Below are positions 4,413-5,376 of a stretch of 5,376 nucleotides of DNA, piece by piece (position 1 is the first letter of the stretch; every line of letters starts with the position of its first letter). The notes beneath the pieces are model-generated. The model saw only the letters and a list, made by a program, of their open reading frames with translations. It was not told the DNA's origin and searched no databases. Source of the DNA: DASVXQ01 sp040414855 (GTDB lineage Bacteria > Actinomycetota > CALGFH01); contig JBEDUQ010000198.1 of assembly GCA_040414855.1 (NCBI GenBank), forward strand, positions 1 to 5,376, in the 5' to 3' direction. Made by a program: the position numbers and the translations under genes.

Positions 4413-5376
4413 GTGATCGGATCGCTTCTCGTCGCCAACCGCGGGGAGATCGCACGCCGGGTGATCCGCACCGCCCGGCGGCTCGGCGTCCGCACGGTCG
4501 CGGTGTACTCCGAGGCCGACGCCGCCCTCCCGTTCGTGGCCGAGGCGGACGAGGCGGTGCTGGTCGGCCCGGCCAACCCGGCCCAGTCGTACCGGAACGT
4601 CGAAGCGATCCTCGACGCCGCGAAGTCGACCGGTGCCGAGGCGATCCACCCCGGCTACGGCTTCCTGTCGGAGAACGCGGACTTCGCCCGTACGGTCGAA
4701 TCGAACGGCCTGATCTGGGTCGGACCCGGCGCCGACGCGATCACGGCGATGGGCGACAAGATCAATGCTCGGAACCTGATGGCCGCGGCTGGCGTGCCGA
4801 TCGCGCCGGGGACCATCGATCCGGCCATGACCGTCGAGGCGGCGGTCGAGGCGGCGACCATCGTCGGGTACCCGATCATGGTCAAAGCCTCCGCCGGCGG
4901 TGGCGGGATGGGCATGGGCGTGGCCACCGACGAGGCCGCCCTACGGACCGAGTACGAGAAGGTCCGCGCCTTCGCCGAGCGCATGTTCGGCGACGGGTCG
5001 GTGCTGCTGGAGCGGTACTTCCCGCGGGTGCGCCACATCGAGGTGCAGATCCTCGGCCTTGCCGACGGCCGGGTGGTGGCGCTGGGTGAGCGGGAGTGTT
5101 CGGTGCAGCGCCGCAACCAGAAGGTGCTGGAGGAGTCGCCGTCGCCGGCGGTCGACGACGCGCTGCGGGCCCGGCTGATGGCGGCCGCCGTGCGCGCGGG
5201 CGAGGCGGTCGGCTACCGCAACGCCGGCACGGTGGAGTGCCTGCTCGACCCGACCACCGGCGAGTTCTTCTTCCTGGAGATGAACACCCGCCTGCAGGTC
5301 GAGCACCCGATCACCGAGGCGGTGTACGGGGTCGACCTGGTCGAGGAGCAGCTGCGGGTGGCGTCCGGACTGGCGC
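4413..5376 (+). CDS. Biotin carboxylase / acyl-CoA carboxylase alpha subunit, 5' portion (runs off window)
   Basis: The 321 visible codons cover the biotin carboxylase part of an acyl-CoA carboxylase alpha subunit, which uses ATP and bicarbonate to carboxylate biotin for transfer to an acyl-CoA by a separate beta subunit. Residues 1-110 are the N-terminal domain (LLVANRGEIARRVIRTARR, HPGYGFLSEN), followed by the ATP-grasp domain. Conserved positions line up with E. coli AccC: K116, K158, the Gly-rich loop GGGGMGM (162-168), H208/E210 (RHIEVQ), K237 (QRRNQK), E275, and E289, N291, R293, E297 in LEMNTRLQVEHP. N235 replaces the AccC His, as in propionyl-CoA carboxylase alpha chains. M166 replaces the usual Lys/Arg in the loop. 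The remainder of the subunit, probably with a C-terminal biotin domain, lies downstream. TetR control favours a catabolic methylcrotonyl-, propionyl- or related acyl-CoA carboxylase over housekeeping fatty acid synthesis. The substrate cannot be fixed without the beta subunit. Confidence 0.93.
   Translation, partial: MIGSLLVANRGEIARRVIRTARRLGVRTVAVYSEADAALPFVAEADEAVLVGPANPAQSYRNVEAILDAAKSTGAEAIHPGYGFLSENADFARTVESNGLIWVGPGADAITAMGDKINARNLMAAAGVPIAPGTIDPAMTVEAAVEAATIVGYPIMVKASAGGGGMGMGVATDEAALRTEYEKVRAFAERMFGDGSVLLERYFPRVRHIEVQILGLADGRVVALGERECSVQRRNQKVLEESPSPAVDDALRARLMAAAVRAGEAVGYRNAGTVECLLDPTTGEFFFLEMNTRLQVEHPITEAVYGVDLVEEQLRVASGLA

Noticed and set aside
4041..4649. Minus-strand frame crossing the intergenic region
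   Set aside because: It overlaps both the end of tetR and the start of the carboxylase, and its only repeats (HNFPEVV, HNFREVV) come from the DNA palindromes. There is no domain.

Overview
The window is very GC-rich, with strong G/C preference at third codon positions, GTG starts and dense shadow ORFs on the opposite strand. This fits an actinomycete chromosome. Protein flavour and gene neighbourhood suggest Micromonosporaceae or a relative, but that is inference and not a species call. All four real genes lie on the + strand.

Left part (1-3562): the 3' end of an Hsp90-family chaperone gene (start outside the window), then 2 bp later a 964-codon gene for a tetratricopeptide-repeat (TPR) protein. 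The tight spacing implies one operon and probably coupled translation. An Hsp90-like ATPase encoded next to a large TPR protein recalls eukaryotic Hsp90 and its TPR co-chaperones, but the bacterial pair has no function that can be read from this sequence. The TPR protein has two helical-repeat halves joined by a Pro/Arg/Lys/Glu-rich linker. The DNA encoding that linker is a compact GC-rich inverted repeat (about 1790-1868), resembling an intergenic palindromic element captured in frame.

Right part (3556-5376): a TetR-family repressor gene, then a 211-bp noncoding region, then the 5' part of a biotin carboxylase (acyl-CoA carboxylase alpha subunit) that runs off the window. The same 13-bp sequence CCTAACGATCGTT, with a palindromic core, lies just before the tetR gene (overlapping the stop codon of the TPR gene) and at the -10/start region of the carboxylase promoter. 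The simplest reading is that the TetR protein represses both itself and the carboxylase operon, as in actinobacterial clusters for branched-chain amino acid or propionyl/acyl-CoA catabolism. The tetR gene has no ribosome binding site and a TANNNT box 6 bp before its ATG, so its mRNA is probably leaderless. The carboxylase has a strong AGGAGG site and a GTG start.

The 211-bp gap (4202-4412) is full: a nested double palindrome that can fold as one 25-bp stem or two 21-bp palindromes, then about eight copies of an 11-bp GGGACG repeat ending at the carboxylase promoter, then the operator and RBS. No RNA genes, CRISPR arrays, transposases or phage genes were seen.
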